16,209 bases of DNA from assembly GCA_031269165.1 (NCBI GenBank), contig JAISZQ010000284.1, positions 1 through 16,209 on the forward strand, written 5' to 3'. Origin of the DNA: Spirochaetaceae bacterium (lineage in GTDB: Bacteria > Spirochaetota > Spirochaetia > Treponematales > Breznakiellaceae). Shown in pieces: positions 6,144-13,698 of this stretch. The translations under genes were made by a program, and so were the position numbers. Numbering within the stretch: position 1 is the stretch's first letter; the number at the start of each line of letters is the position of its first letter. The notes under the pieces were generated by a model. The model made no database searches. It saw only the letters and a list, made by a program, of their open reading frames with translations, and had not been told where the DNA came from.

Positions 6144-6536
6144 TTAAAACGTGATCACTTCAGGCGGATCGGTAAAAGAACTAATGGTTGCCGTGGCGTT
6201 TTTGAGGTAAAAAACCTGCGTGTTGCCGTCATCGGCCTTGTACATAGCCTTTAACGTCGGGTAGGCGTCCAGCATGGCCTCCCGTGGTTCCCGCCGGTCA
6301 TCCTCCACCGCGACCGCTTCTATACGTATCCACTTGCCATCCGCCATCGCGCTAATCTCGATATGCGGGTTAGCCGCCAGTTGCTTGGACACGTTTTTTA
6401 CCTTGCCGGTCTGGAAGTAGAGCCTGTTTTCAAAAATAAGCACCGTCCCGAAAGGACGAACACGGGGCTTATTCCCGTCAATCGTAGCGAGATAGTAGGT
6501 CTCGCTCTTTTTCAAAAACGCATAGACTTTCTGCAT
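6144..6536 (-). CDS. Pyridoxamine 5'-phosphate oxidase-fold protein (FMN-binding split barrel)
   Basis: A 130-residue protein with strong ribosome-binding site AAGGAGAG, 6 nt before ATG. The N-terminal pattern, a short helix then TYYLATIDGNKPRVRPFG, is typical of PNPOx-like split-barrel proteins. The following LYFQTGKVKNVSKQL and PHIEISA strands also fit. Members bind FMN, F420 or heme, or act as nitroreductase-like (NimA-type) proteins, and many are uncharacterised, so the substrate cannot be assigned. The protein is small, with one barrel per chain, so a homodimer is expected. It lies 42 bp upstream of the response regulator on the same strand and probably shares its transcript, with its own promoter just upstream. 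Confidence 0.85.
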   Translation of the reverse strand: MQKVYAFLKKSETYYLATIDGNKPRVRPFGTVLIFENRLYFQTGKVKNVSKQLAANPHIEISAMADGKWIRIEAVAVEDDRREPREAMLDAYPTLKAMYKADDGNTQVFYLKNATATISSFTDPPEVITF

Positions 6537-6575
6537 TTAGTCTCTCCTTATACTTAAGAATACTAAGATATAGAT

Positions 6576-6604
6576 ATGTTACAGGACAATCAAGCAATAG
6601 TCAA
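6576..6604 (-). promoter_or_regulatory. Sigma-70-like promoter for the PNPOx/regulator/kinase genes
   Basis: On the minus strand TTGACT (6599-6604), a 17-bp spacer and TAACAT (6576-6581) lie about 40 bp before the start codon. An overlapping alternative is TTGATT with TATCTT, also 17 bp apart and slightly downstream. The local AT richness supports a promoter here, but which pair is used is unclear. Confidence 0.5.
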
Positions 6605-6683
6605 TCACGCGCATTGCCTCACGAAAAATCTGCCCGGAGGCGCACCCGGCCGGCACGGCAACGAATGGGGCAATGTATCTCAC
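6579..6683 (-). CDS. Possible 34-residue small ORF
   Basis: A GTG start at 6683 has a strong ribosome-binding site (GGAGGAG, 7-nt spacing). The frame encodes 34 residues starting VRYIAPFVAVPAGCASG and stops inside the putative promoter of the PNPOx gene. No family is recognised. It may be a short leader or a degraded gene; the good ribosome-binding site is the only support. Confidence 0.2.
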   Translation of the reverse strand: MRYIAPFVAVPAGCASGQIFREAMRVIDYCLIVL

Positions 6684-6771
6684 CAAATATCTCCTCCCGG
6701 CGCGTTGTCCGGGCACGGTGTCGATACCGGCGGCGAACGGTCAGGTTTGAGGCATACATAGCACATAGAGT

Positions 6772-6789
6772 CCCCTTAATCACAAGGGG
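6772..6789. repeat. Short perfect hairpin in the PNPOx-rpmG gap
   Basis: CCCCTT-AATCAC-AAGGGG forms a 6-bp perfect stem. It is followed by CCGCAGATGCAGATT, which resembles the GCAGATT motifs of the repeat at 15063-15230. The 6605-7113 gap otherwise holds repeat copy C and no convincing longer gene. Confidence 0.35.
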
Positions 6790-6881
6790 CCGCAGATGCA
6801 GATTAAAGATCAGCAACCTTAAACCCAACGAACCGTTGGCCCGCAACCTCACGAACAGACACGAACCTGTTCGCGCCCTCC

Positions 6882-6987
6882 GTCATTGCGAGCAAGCCGC
6901 TCGTTAGCGCGGGTGAAGCAACCTCGTGGGAGGCCGTCTCTGTCTGATTGCTTGCCGGCACCTCTGTTGCCGCGACCTCGCAATGAC
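6882..6987. repeat. Dispersed palindromic repeat, copy C (diverged)
   Basis: 106 bp with GTCATTGCGA at one end and TCGCAATGAC at the other. The interior has drifted (GAAGCAACCTCG, TGATTGCTTGCC), so this looks like an older copy of the family. Confidence 0.7.
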
Positions 6988-7089
6988 GACCCCTCTCCCT
7001 GCGCCGCGTCCAAGAAAAATCCTGAGACCTCGAAGAGACTCGAATGCCCCCCGCGCTTTACGTTTTCTCAACACGACGCGCCCAAGGAA

Positions 7090-7104
7090 AGCCCCTTCGG
7101 GGCC
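7090..7104 (-). terminator. Candidate terminator of the V-ATPase/rpmG operon
   Basis: On the minus strand, GCCCC-GAA-GGGGC followed by TTTCCTT lies 10 bp after the rpmG stop. The stem is short (5-6 bp) and the T run is interrupted, so this is a weak intrinsic terminator at best, but it is well placed. Confidence 0.45.
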
Positions 7105-7113
7105 GACAGGCGG

Positions 7114-7290
7114 CTACTTTATCTTCGTTTCCTTGTGCACGGTGTGCTTCCGGTCGAAGGGGCAGTACTTTTTGAACTCCAGTTTTTCTTGGAGGTTGCG
7201 GCGGTTCTTCTCCGTCGTGTAATTTTTGCGCTTACATTCAGTACATTGCAGCGCGACAAGCTCAACAACCGACTTTTTCTTTGTTGCCAT
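7114..7290 (-). CDS. rpmG: 50S ribosomal protein L33
   Basis: A 58-residue basic protein: MATKKKSVVELVALQC, then KRKNYTTEKNRRN and KKYCPFDRKHTVHKETK, all standard L33 landmarks. The first zinc pair is C16-x-x-C19. The second motif is C43-P-F-D, so the usual fourth cysteine is an Asp. The ribosome-binding site AAGGAG stands 6 nt before the ATG. Only 15 bp separate it from the atpK stop, so it is very probably the last gene of the V-ATPase transcript. L33 sits in the large ribosomal subunit near the E site. Many bacteria keep rpmG beside secE and nusG; neither is present here and no tRNA-Trp was found downstream. Confidence 0.93.
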   Translation of the reverse strand: MATKKKSVVELVALQCTECKRKNYTTEKNRRNLQEKLEFKKYCPFDRKHTVHKETKIK

Positions 7291-7305
7291 AGTAATCTCC
7301 TTGTA

Positions 7306-7743
7306 TTAGCCGAGGCTCGCCATCGAGAGAACCATCGCAAAAAGAGCGACAGTCTCGCAGATGCCGACGACGGCGATATAGTTTGCGAAACCTTTTCCGG
7401 TATCACCGAGCGCGTCCGCGCCGGCCGCTCCCGCTTTTCCTTGGGCAATAGCCGAAAACGCAATCGCAAGGCCCGAACCGATGCCCATACCAAGCAGTCT
7501 CCCGCCGTTCGCGCCATTCGCCAGCGCGGTCGACATCTGCTGCATCAGGATAAACCCGTAGAACGTCTGCGTAAGCGGCGCTCCGGCAAACGTGAGCATC
7601 GTCATAGGAGCCGGTTTGTTGGCCTTGTAACAACGTTTCCACGCGCCAATCGCCGCCGATCCCGCGATACCGATACCAATCCCCGAACCAACCGCAGAAA
7701 TGCCCATGACAAGACCCGCGCCGATAAATCCAAAAATATCCAT
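7306..7743 (-). CDS. atpK: V-type ATPase subunit K (proteolipid, c-ring)
   Basis: A 145-residue, four-helix proteolipid made of two fused hairpins. GAG, GSGIGIGIAGSAAIGA and IAQGKAGAAG are typical glycine-rich rotor motifs. The single ion-carrying acid is E130 (ICETVAL) in the last helix. T58, Q59, Y62 and Q101 match the positions of T64, Q65, Y68 and Q110 of the Enterococcus hirae Na+ ring, and E130 matches its E139. I chose the ATG at 7743 because GAGGAG stands 8 nt before it; the ATG at 7749 would be almost on top of the ribosome-binding site. Ten or so copies should form the membrane rotor, working against subunit I. Downstream rpmG is 15 bp away. Confidence 0.93.
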   Translation of the reverse strand: MDIFGFIGAGLVMGISAVGSGIGIGIAGSAAIGAWKRCYKANKPAPMTMLTFAGAPLTQTFYGFILMQQMSTALANGANGGRLLGMGIGSGLAIAFSAIAQGKAGAAGADALGDTGKGFANYIAVVGICETVALFAMVLSMASLG

Positions 7744-7782
7744 AACCATTCTCCTCTATAAACTCCAAATATACCTTATAAA

Positions 7783-9735
7783 TTACCGTTTTGCAAACGG
7801 TTTATACGCGAAACCCGACCAAGAGAGACCCAGATGGGAGGAAAACTCAAGCGTGTTGAGCCGCACCCCGTGAACCAGAACCGACAGCACGTTGAGAATC
7901 ATGTTGAAGCCGTGGCCGAAGACCAAGAGCGCGATGCCGAAGATGAAAAACAAGAAGTGGCTCAGCATCGGCCCGGCGAAAGCGTCAACCGTACTCGATA
8001 TGGACGCGCCGGCAAGCCCCACGGCCCACAACCTGATGTACGACATGACATCGGAAAACACATTGGCGATACCGAGTACCACCGAGATGATGTTGACAAC
8101 GCTCGCGAGGATCGACTTGAGGAGGTTCCCCTCGTAGTTGGCAAAGATGAACACCAGCGCAAATCCCCCAAACAACGCGCCGTACTGCCACGATTCCACG
8201 CCGCCAAACCCTGTGTTGTGTACCACGAGCGAGAGCACCACAAAGTACATGCCAAACAACATGGCCAACTGCCCGATTTCCGCGAGAAACTTGAGCGACT
8301 TGATGTTGCGGATCGCGCCGATGATGTGGGCGATGCTCAACTGGGCAAGCGCGATGGAAAAACAGAATATCATAAGGTTCTGGTTGACCGCCGCAGACTG
8401 CGTCTCAACGGAAGTGTGAGCCGCGACAAGCCCTGCCTGTATCCAGACATTCCCGGCGTTGTACGATTCCAACCAGCCGGGGGCGCTTGACGTTCCGGCA
8501 ATGAGCGGGAGACTCAAGTTCTGCAAAAATTGCGGCACGAGGGCGGCATCAAACCCGAACCACGCGCCTGAGAGAAGCCCCCACAGGAAGTTGGAAATAC
8601 TCAACAAAAGCAGGAAACCCAAGACGGGCGGTGTTCCCTTTTTGGCCGTTTTACAAATGCCGATGAGCGAAATCGCAAGGAGAATCGCGCCATAGCCCCC
8701 GTCGCCAAAGATCATCCCAAAAAACAGTGTAAAGAACAAGAGGAACCAGCCGGAAACGTCAACTTCCCGGTAACCCGGCGACATCTCCAGAAACCCAGTG
8801 AGCGGATAGATGAGGCTCACGATTTTTGAATTTTTGAGCTTCGTCGGCACTTCCCCGTCATCCTCCGCCGGATCATCGGCGCAGAACGCCCAGCCATTTT
8901 CGCTGGCGGCACGTTTCAGCACACCGGTCTCGGGAGCCGGAACATAGCCGCTTATCCACGAAACAGAAAGCGCGGCGTTTGCCGTAGCGTCTGTCGCGTC
9001 GTCATCTGCCTTCTCCATCCCCGCCCGCGCCGTCTCAAACTCAACGTCCGCGATAACCCCGGCTTTTTCCCGGTCGATCACCGGTTGTAGCGACGAAAGC
9101 AGGACGAACTCGGCCTCAATTTTTGCGATTTTCGCCTTGTTGCCCGCGATTTCCGCGTTCAATGCGGAAATCGACTTTTCAGGCAACGGGAACGGGGTCT
9201 CGTTCGGTATCTGCCCAAACGCGACAAGACGCGCCACATTCGCCTTTTTATCAGAAGACAGCACGATCACCGGCACGTCACCCACGTTGTTCTCGTAGGA
9301 AGCGAGCGAAACGTCATAGAGGTACGCCTCCACCCCGTCCGCCGCGAGCGCCTTAAAATCCGCCGGGTTAAAATCACCCCACTTCTCCAAACGCTGCTTC
9401 TCCCGTTCCGCGCCGAAAATCGCTTCCTCAGCCTCCTTGCGCCGGGCAGAAAGTTCCAGCACATGGGACACAAGGTCGCCCTCGTAAGCAGCCTGGGCTG
9501 CCTCAGCCTGGGCCGCCTCGCCCTGAGAACCCTTTCCCTTTTTCGGGGCAAACGTATGAAGCACACCGGAAGCCGCGTCAATCTGGGCGCGCCGTTCAAC
9601 CAGCTTGTTCAACGCGCCCGATACGACCGTTTTCCGTTCGAGATGCACGATCCCCAGTTCACGCAACGTGTCCAGCGCGGCATCCTTGTTCTTGTCCATC
9701 ACGACGACGGACACTTTCTTCATTGGTACGATCAT
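7783..9735 (-). CDS. atpI: V-type ATPase subunit I (membrane stator, a-subunit)
   Basis: A 650-residue two-part protein. Residues 1-310 are the cytoplasmic arm, starting MIVPMKKVSVVVMD, with helical stretches and an Ala/Gln/Glu-rich insert near 72-84. Residues 325-625 hold about seven or eight membrane helices. The GMIFGDGGYG loop (340-349) is typical. R568 in SYIRLWAVGLAG is the essential arginine that meets the proteolipid Glu during ion passage. Its ATG overlaps the atpD stop (TGATG), so translation is probably coupled. The protein links the peripheral stalk to the c-ring and supplies the ion half-channels. Confidence 0.95.
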   Translation of the reverse strand: MIVPMKKVSVVVMDKNKDAALDTLRELGIVHLERKTVVSGALNKLVERRAQIDAASGVLHTFAPKKGKGSQGEAAQAEAAQAAYEGDLVSHVLELSARRKEAEEAIFGAEREKQRLEKWGDFNPADFKALAADGVEAYLYDVSLASYENNVGDVPVIVLSSDKKANVARLVAFGQIPNETPFPLPEKSISALNAEIAGNKAKIAKIEAEFVLLSSLQPVIDREKAGVIADVEFETARAGMEKADDDATDATANAALSVSWISGYVPAPETGVLKRAASENGWAFCADDPAEDDGEVPTKLKNSKIVSLIYPLTGFLEMSPGYREVDVSGWFLLFFTLFFGMIFGDGGYGAILLAISLIGICKTAKKGTPPVLGFLLLLSISNFLWGLLSGAWFGFDAALVPQFLQNLSLPLIAGTSSAPGWLESYNAGNVWIQAGLVAAHTSVETQSAAVNQNLMIFCFSIALAQLSIAHIIGAIRNIKSLKFLAEIGQLAMLFGMYFVVLSLVVHNTGFGGVESWQYGALFGGFALVFIFANYEGNLLKSILASVVNIISVVLGIANVFSDVMSYIRLWAVGLAGASISSTVDAFAGPMLSHFLFFIFGIALLVFGHGFNMILNVLSVLVHGVRLNTLEFSSHLGLSWSGFAYKPFAKR

Positions 9736-10334
9736 CAGCCTGCCCTCTCCATGCCGCGCTTCGAGATTTTGCCGCGCACCACCGCCGCCGTCTGCTGGTC
9801 GCCCAGATACACGGCGATCTTCTTAATATTCGCCTTCGCTTCAGGAATCTTAATCTTCTCAAACAGGTTCACACGCTGACTCGTTACGCGCAATTCCCTC
9901 CCCAGACGGCGCTGTTGTTCCTCAAGACACTGTATTTCAAGGTCAAGAAGCAACGCCTTTTGCAGATTTTCGACCGCCAAATCGAGCCAGAGCGGTTTTT
10001 CCACGAGGTCGTAGGGCGCAATATCGAACGAAGCCCCCTCAAAAACCGGAATCAGCACCCCCGCGATGTTCCCCTCGTTCTCATGGAGCGTCGCAATCCG
10101 CAAAATATCGCGCGTAAACACACCTTCCTCGCCAAAAACGCCGATCCATTTCTTAAAATCCTCGTCCAAACGCGCCTTTTGCTCGCGCAAGCCCTCCGCC
10201 CGCACCTCCACCGCGCGAATCTCCGCCTGCAACTGCTGTTTTTTCAACATCAGCGTCGGCAGATACCGCTGAAACATCTTGAGGCTGTCTTTCTGTTTCT
10301 TTTGCTCATTTTTCGTGAGCTTCAACTTTGCCAT
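9735..10334 (-). CDS. atpD: V-type ATPase subunit D (central rotor shaft)
   Basis: A 199-residue, mostly helical protein with N- and C-terminal coiled-coil halves, as expected for the shaft that turns inside the A3B3 head. The start MAKLKLTKNEQKKQKD and the late RVTSQRVNLFEKIKIP and YLGDQQTAAVVRGKISKR blocks are classic for the family. The open frame runs 68 codons further upstream to 10538, but that part is translated repeat DNA (Arg/Pro-rich). I chose the ATG at 10334, which has an AACGAGG ribosome-binding site and the conserved N terminus. The unusually long 246-bp gap to atpB is filled by repeat sequence. The stop overlaps the atpI start. Confidence 0.93.
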   Translation of the reverse strand: MAKLKLTKNEQKKQKDSLKMFQRYLPTLMLKKQQLQAEIRAVEVRAEGLREQKARLDEDFKKWIGVFGEEGVFTRDILRIATLHENEGNIAGVLIPVFEGASFDIAPYDLVEKPLWLDLAVENLQKALLLDLEIQCLEEQQRRLGRELRVTSQRVNLFEKIKIPEAKANIKKIAVYLGDQQTAAVVRGKISKRGMERAG

Positions 10335-10376
10335 CGCAAAATCCTCGTTATCCTTTTCAAGCACAGGTGGGGGAAG

Positions 10377-10575
10377 TCTCCCCCTCGCTTCAGCCCGCCG
10401 CTTACGCTTAGGGGCTTCCGCTACCCCCTCTGCGGGGGACACCCCCGCAACGCCCCCATCCCTTCGGGGAATTGAAAATGGAAAGCGCACAAGGGAAACT
10501 GCAAGAAGCAAAACGCGCCGTTTCCAAAACTCGACCATTATCCATTTTCAATTCTCCATTATCAATTCCCCCGCA
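10377..10575. repeat. Palindromic repeat element in the atpB-atpD gap
   Basis: It has a GC-rich segment (CTACCCCCTCTGCGGGGGAC, CGCAACGCCCCCATC, CCTTCGGGGAATTGAAAATG) and an inverted end (TCCATTATCAATTCCCC). The ends GGGGAATTGAAAATGGA and TCCATTATCAATTCCCC are inverted copies around a core of about 80 bp. The element matches the one at 4573-4733 in order and orientation. Confidence 0.7.
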
Positions 10576-10580
10576 GGGGG

Positions 10581-11879
10581 CTATGCTGACTTAGGCCAAA
10601 ACTCGCCTATCAATTCCGAGCGGAGGCCGGTCTCGTCGGGATTGAAACAATCGGCCAGAATCTCCCAGCCCAAATCCAACGCCTTTTCAAGCGAAATGTT
10701 TACGGACAAGTCCATCATCTCCCGCTCGAAACGGACACCGTATTGCAGGAGTTTCCCGTCCCACGCGCTCATCGTGAAACCCATCGACTTTTTCTCAAGC
10801 GTGTCCTTGTAGGCAGCGTAGAGCTTGATCATGCCGTCCATCAGGGCGCGGTGATCCTTGCGCGTCTTGCCATTTACCTGTTGCTTCAGACGGGAAAGAG
10901 AACCAAACGGCTCGATGCGGCCGCCGCGCAGGTAGTACTGGCCCTCGGTGATATAGCCCGTGTTGTCGGGAACCGGATGCGTCACGTCGTCGCCCGGCAT
11001 CGTCGTAACGCCCAGCACCGTGATCGAACCCGCCGTCTCGAAGTCAACCGCCTTTTCATAGCGGGCGGCGAGCTGGCTGTAAAGATCGCCGGGATAGCCC
11101 CGGTTGGACGGCACCTGTTCCTGCGATATGGCGATTTCCTTCAATGCGTCGGAAAAACTCGTCATGTCGGTGAGCAGCACGAGCACGTCCTTATCCTGCA
11201 ACGCAAACTGTTCCGCCACGGCGAGGGACATATCCGGTATCATCAGGCATTCGACCGTCGGGTCGGCGGCGGTATGCACAAACATCACCGTCTTGGAAAG
11301 CGAGCCGCCCTGTTCAAGCGTGTCCTTGAAAAAAAGATAATCGTCGTATTTGAGCCCCATGCCGCCGAGAATAATCACGTCGACCTCGGCCTGCATTGCG
11401 ATACGGGCAAGCAGTTCGTTGTATGGCTCACCGGAAATCGAGAAAATCGGCAACTTCTGGGACACGACCAGCGTGTTGAAGAGGTCGATCATCGGGATAC
11501 CCGTGCGGATCATCTTGCGCGGCACGATGCGCTGGCTCGGATTGACGGACGGGCCGCCAATCGGGATGAAGTTTTCGGTGAGGCCGGGACCGTTGTCGCG
11601 AGGACTCCCCGACCCGGTAAACACGCGGCCCAGCAGATTTTCGGAAAACGAAACCTGCATCGGATGGCCCAGAAACTCGATGCTGTCGCCGGTTGACACG
11701 CCGCGCCCACCCGCGAACACCTGCAACGACACAATATCCCCCGCGAGCCGGTTCACCTCGGCTAGCGACGTACCGAACCCCGTCTCAATCCGGGCAAGGT
11801 CGCCGTAGCGCACCCCCTCGGCCCGGACGGTAATCACGGAACCCGTTATCGACTCAATCTTACTGTATATCTTCTTCAT
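10581..11879 (-). CDS. atpB: V-type ATPase subunit B (non-catalytic head subunit)
   Basis: A 432-residue protein with an N-terminal beta-barrel (to about 75) and a nucleotide-binding-like core. The P-loop position reads SGEPYNELL (149-157), lacking the GKT of catalytic subunits, which marks it as B rather than A. LLTDMTSFSDALKEI (235-249) and the SLSRL arginine finger (R330) complete the set. R330 should reach into the ATP site of the neighbouring A subunit. Three B alternate with three A in the head. The ATG at 11879 follows AAGGAAGA. It is 40 bp from atpA. Confidence 0.96.
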   Translation of the reverse strand: MKKIYSKIESITGSVITVRAEGVRYGDLARIETGFGTSLAEVNRLAGDIVSLQVFAGGRGVSTGDSIEFLGHPMQVSFSENLLGRVFTGSGSPRDNGPGLTENFIPIGGPSVNPSQRIVPRKMIRTGIPMIDLFNTLVVSQKLPIFSISGEPYNELLARIAMQAEVDVIILGGMGLKYDDYLFFKDTLEQGGSLSKTVMFVHTAADPTVECLMIPDMSLAVAEQFALQDKDVLVLLTDMTSFSDALKEIAISQEQVPSNRGYPGDLYSQLAARYEKAVDFETAGSITVLGVTTMPGDDVTHPVPDNTGYITEGQYYLRGGRIEPFGSLSRLKQQVNGKTRKDHRALMDGMIKLYAAYKDTLEKKSMGFTMSAWDGKLLQYGVRFEREMMDLSVNISLEKALDLGWEILADCFNPDETGLRSELIGEFWPKSA

Positions 11880-11919
11880 GTTTCTTCCTTAAACACCTTC
11901 GTTAATCGAAACCGCCTCG

Positions 11920-13680
11920 TCAATCGAGCAATTTCTCCACTGCCGGGTCGAGGCCGGACGCTTTGTCCTTGATCAGGCCGACAATCTCGCCTTCCAGCGT
12001 TTTGAACCGGCTTTCCTGCCACGGCGAATAGTTGAAGTCGATAAACTTCTGCCGCAACCCGTTGAACCAGACGCGGGCCTCTTCCTTGTCCTTGAACGAC
12101 AACACGCTACCCAGAATGCGGAGGATGTACTGGAACGTATACTTTTGCCGCTCCGGGCTCGCCGCCGCATCCACCTCGTCAAACGAGTTTTGCTGGAAGT
12201 ACACCGCGTCAAGAAAATCGCCCTTGAGATAGATGACAAAGTCTTCGAGGCTCGTCCCCTCTTCGCCGACGACCTTCATCATCTGCTCGACCTCAACGCC
12301 GCGCGAAAGAATCTTCCGCGCATAGCCGACCTTCGCCTCGTCGATGATGCCCCGGTACTTCGACCAGGAATCCATCGGGTGGATGGCCGGATACTTGCGC
12401 GCGTCCGAACGTTCGCGGGAAAGGCCGTGGAACGCGCCGACAACCTTCAAGGTCGCCTGGGTAACCGGCTCCTCGAAGTTGCCGCCCGCCGGGGACACCG
12501 TACCGCCAATCGTCACCGACCCAACCGACCCGTCTTTCAACCGGACAAGACCCGCCCGTTCGTAGAAACCGGCGATATTCGATTCGAGATAGGCGGGGAA
12601 CGCCTCCTCGCCGGGAATCTCCTCCAAACGGCCCGACATCTCGCGGAGGGCCTGCGCCCAGCGGCTCGTCGAGTCGGCAAGCAAAAGGACGTGCAGCCCC
12701 ATCTGCCGGTAGTACTCGCCCATCGTTACCGCCGTGTAAAGCGACGCCTCGCGGGCCGCGACCGGCATCGACGATGTGTTACAAATAATAACCGTGCGCT
12801 CCATGAGGGAACGGCCCGTTTTGGGATCAACGAGTTCGGGGAACTCTTTCAACACTTCGACGACCTCTCCGGCACGCTCGCCGCACGCCGCGATAATCAC
12901 GATGTCAACATCGGCGTTGCGGCTTGTCGTATGCTGAAGCACCGTTTTCCCCGCGCCAAAGGGCCCCGGCACACAGTAGGTGCCGCCCCGCGCCACCGGG
13001 AAAAACGTGTCGATGAGCCGCACCTGCGTAACCATCGGCTCTTCCGGCTTGAAACGTTCCTCGTAGCAGTTGATGGCGCGTTTCACCGGCCAGAAAAATG
13101 AAAGCCCCACGCTGGTTTCCTCGCCCTTTTCATCGGCAAGCACGGCGATCGTGTCGCGCACCTTGTAGTTTCCGGCGGGCTGGATCGACTTCACCGTGTA
13201 GGTTTTGTACTTATTAAAGGGCACCATGATCCGGTGCGTGAACACGCCTTCGGGAACCGTCCCCAGCGTGTCGGCCCGGACAACCGTATCGCCCGCCTTT
13301 GCCGTGGGAGTAAACGCCCATTCCTTGTCAAGCGGAAGCGGGTCAAGATACACGCCGCGCTCCAGAAAGTAGCCGCACTTCTCGGCCAACTGCGGAAGCG
13401 GATTCTGCAAGCCGTCGTAGATCTGCGTGAGAAGGCCCGGCCCCAACTCGACCGCCAGCATATCGCCGGAAAACGCAACGTCCTCGCCAACCGTGATCCC
13501 CTTCGTCATCTCGAACACCTGCAAACTGCACGTGTTCCCCTTGACGCGGATCACCTCGCCTTTGAGGTGCTTCCCCCCCGTTTCAATAAACGCCACTTCG
13601 TTCATCGACACAATGCCGTCAAAATCAACGGCAACCATATTGCCGTTTACGGCGGCGACCTTTCCTTTGGTTCCTTTCAT
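11920..13680 (-). CDS. atpA: V-type ATPase subunit A (catalytic)
   Basis: A 586-residue catalytic subunit. The Walker A motif is GPFGAGKT (239-246), GER follows with E268, and the Walker B strand VLLLADSTSRW (331-341) and SGRLEEIPGEEAFPAYL complete the site. The V-type-specific non-homologous insert lies around 115-190 (PLDKEWAFTP, ADTLGTVPEG), which separates it from F-type beta. ATP hydrolysis or synthesis happens at the A-B interfaces. The ATG at 13680 follows GAGG. The length is normal. It lies 18 bp after the DUF2764 gene. Confidence 0.97.
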   Translation of the reverse strand: MKGTKGKVAAVNGNMVAVDFDGIVSMNEVAFIETGGKHLKGEVIRVKGNTCSLQVFEMTKGITVGEDVAFSGDMLAVELGPGLLTQIYDGLQNPLPQLAEKCGYFLERGVYLDPLPLDKEWAFTPTAKAGDTVVRADTLGTVPEGVFTHRIMVPFNKYKTYTVKSIQPAGNYKVRDTIAVLADEKGEETSVGLSFFWPVKRAINCYEERFKPEEPMVTQVRLIDTFFPVARGGTYCVPGPFGAGKTVLQHTTSRNADVDIVIIAACGERAGEVVEVLKEFPELVDPKTGRSLMERTVIICNTSSMPVAAREASLYTAVTMGEYYRQMGLHVLLLADSTSRWAQALREMSGRLEEIPGEEAFPAYLESNIAGFYERAGLVRLKDGSVGSVTIGGTVSPAGGNFEEPVTQATLKVVGAFHGLSRERSDARKYPAIHPMDSWSKYRGIIDEAKVGYARKILSRGVEVEQMMKVVGEEGTSLEDFVIYLKGDFLDAVYFQQNSFDEVDAAASPERQKYTFQYILRILGSVLSFKDKEEARVWFNGLRQKFIDFNYSPWQESRFKTLEGEIVGLIKDKASGLDPAVEKLLD

Positions 13681-13698
13681 GTATATCCTCGTTTATGT

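Noticed and set aside
7030..7060. Possible tRNA T-arm (ATTCGAGTC on the minus strand) downstream of rpmG
   Set aside because: Flanking bases do not form a stem and no acceptor, D or anticodon arms can be drawn; no tRNA-Trp is present.
6886..7761. 291-codon plus-strand ORF spanning the rpmG and atpK region
   Set aside because: It begins in a dispersed repeat and is antisense to two well-supported genes.
10335..10538. 68-codon N-terminal extension of atpD
   Set aside because: The extension is translated repeat DNA; family proteins start at MAKLKLT and a ribosome-binding site precedes that ATG.
10743..11696. 317-codon plus-strand ORF over atpB
   Set aside because: Antisense shadow with Arg/His-rich composition and no recognisable motif.
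12145..13101. 318-codon plus-strand ORF over atpA
   Set aside because: Antisense shadow in GC-rich DNA; the opposite strand carries intact ATPase motifs.
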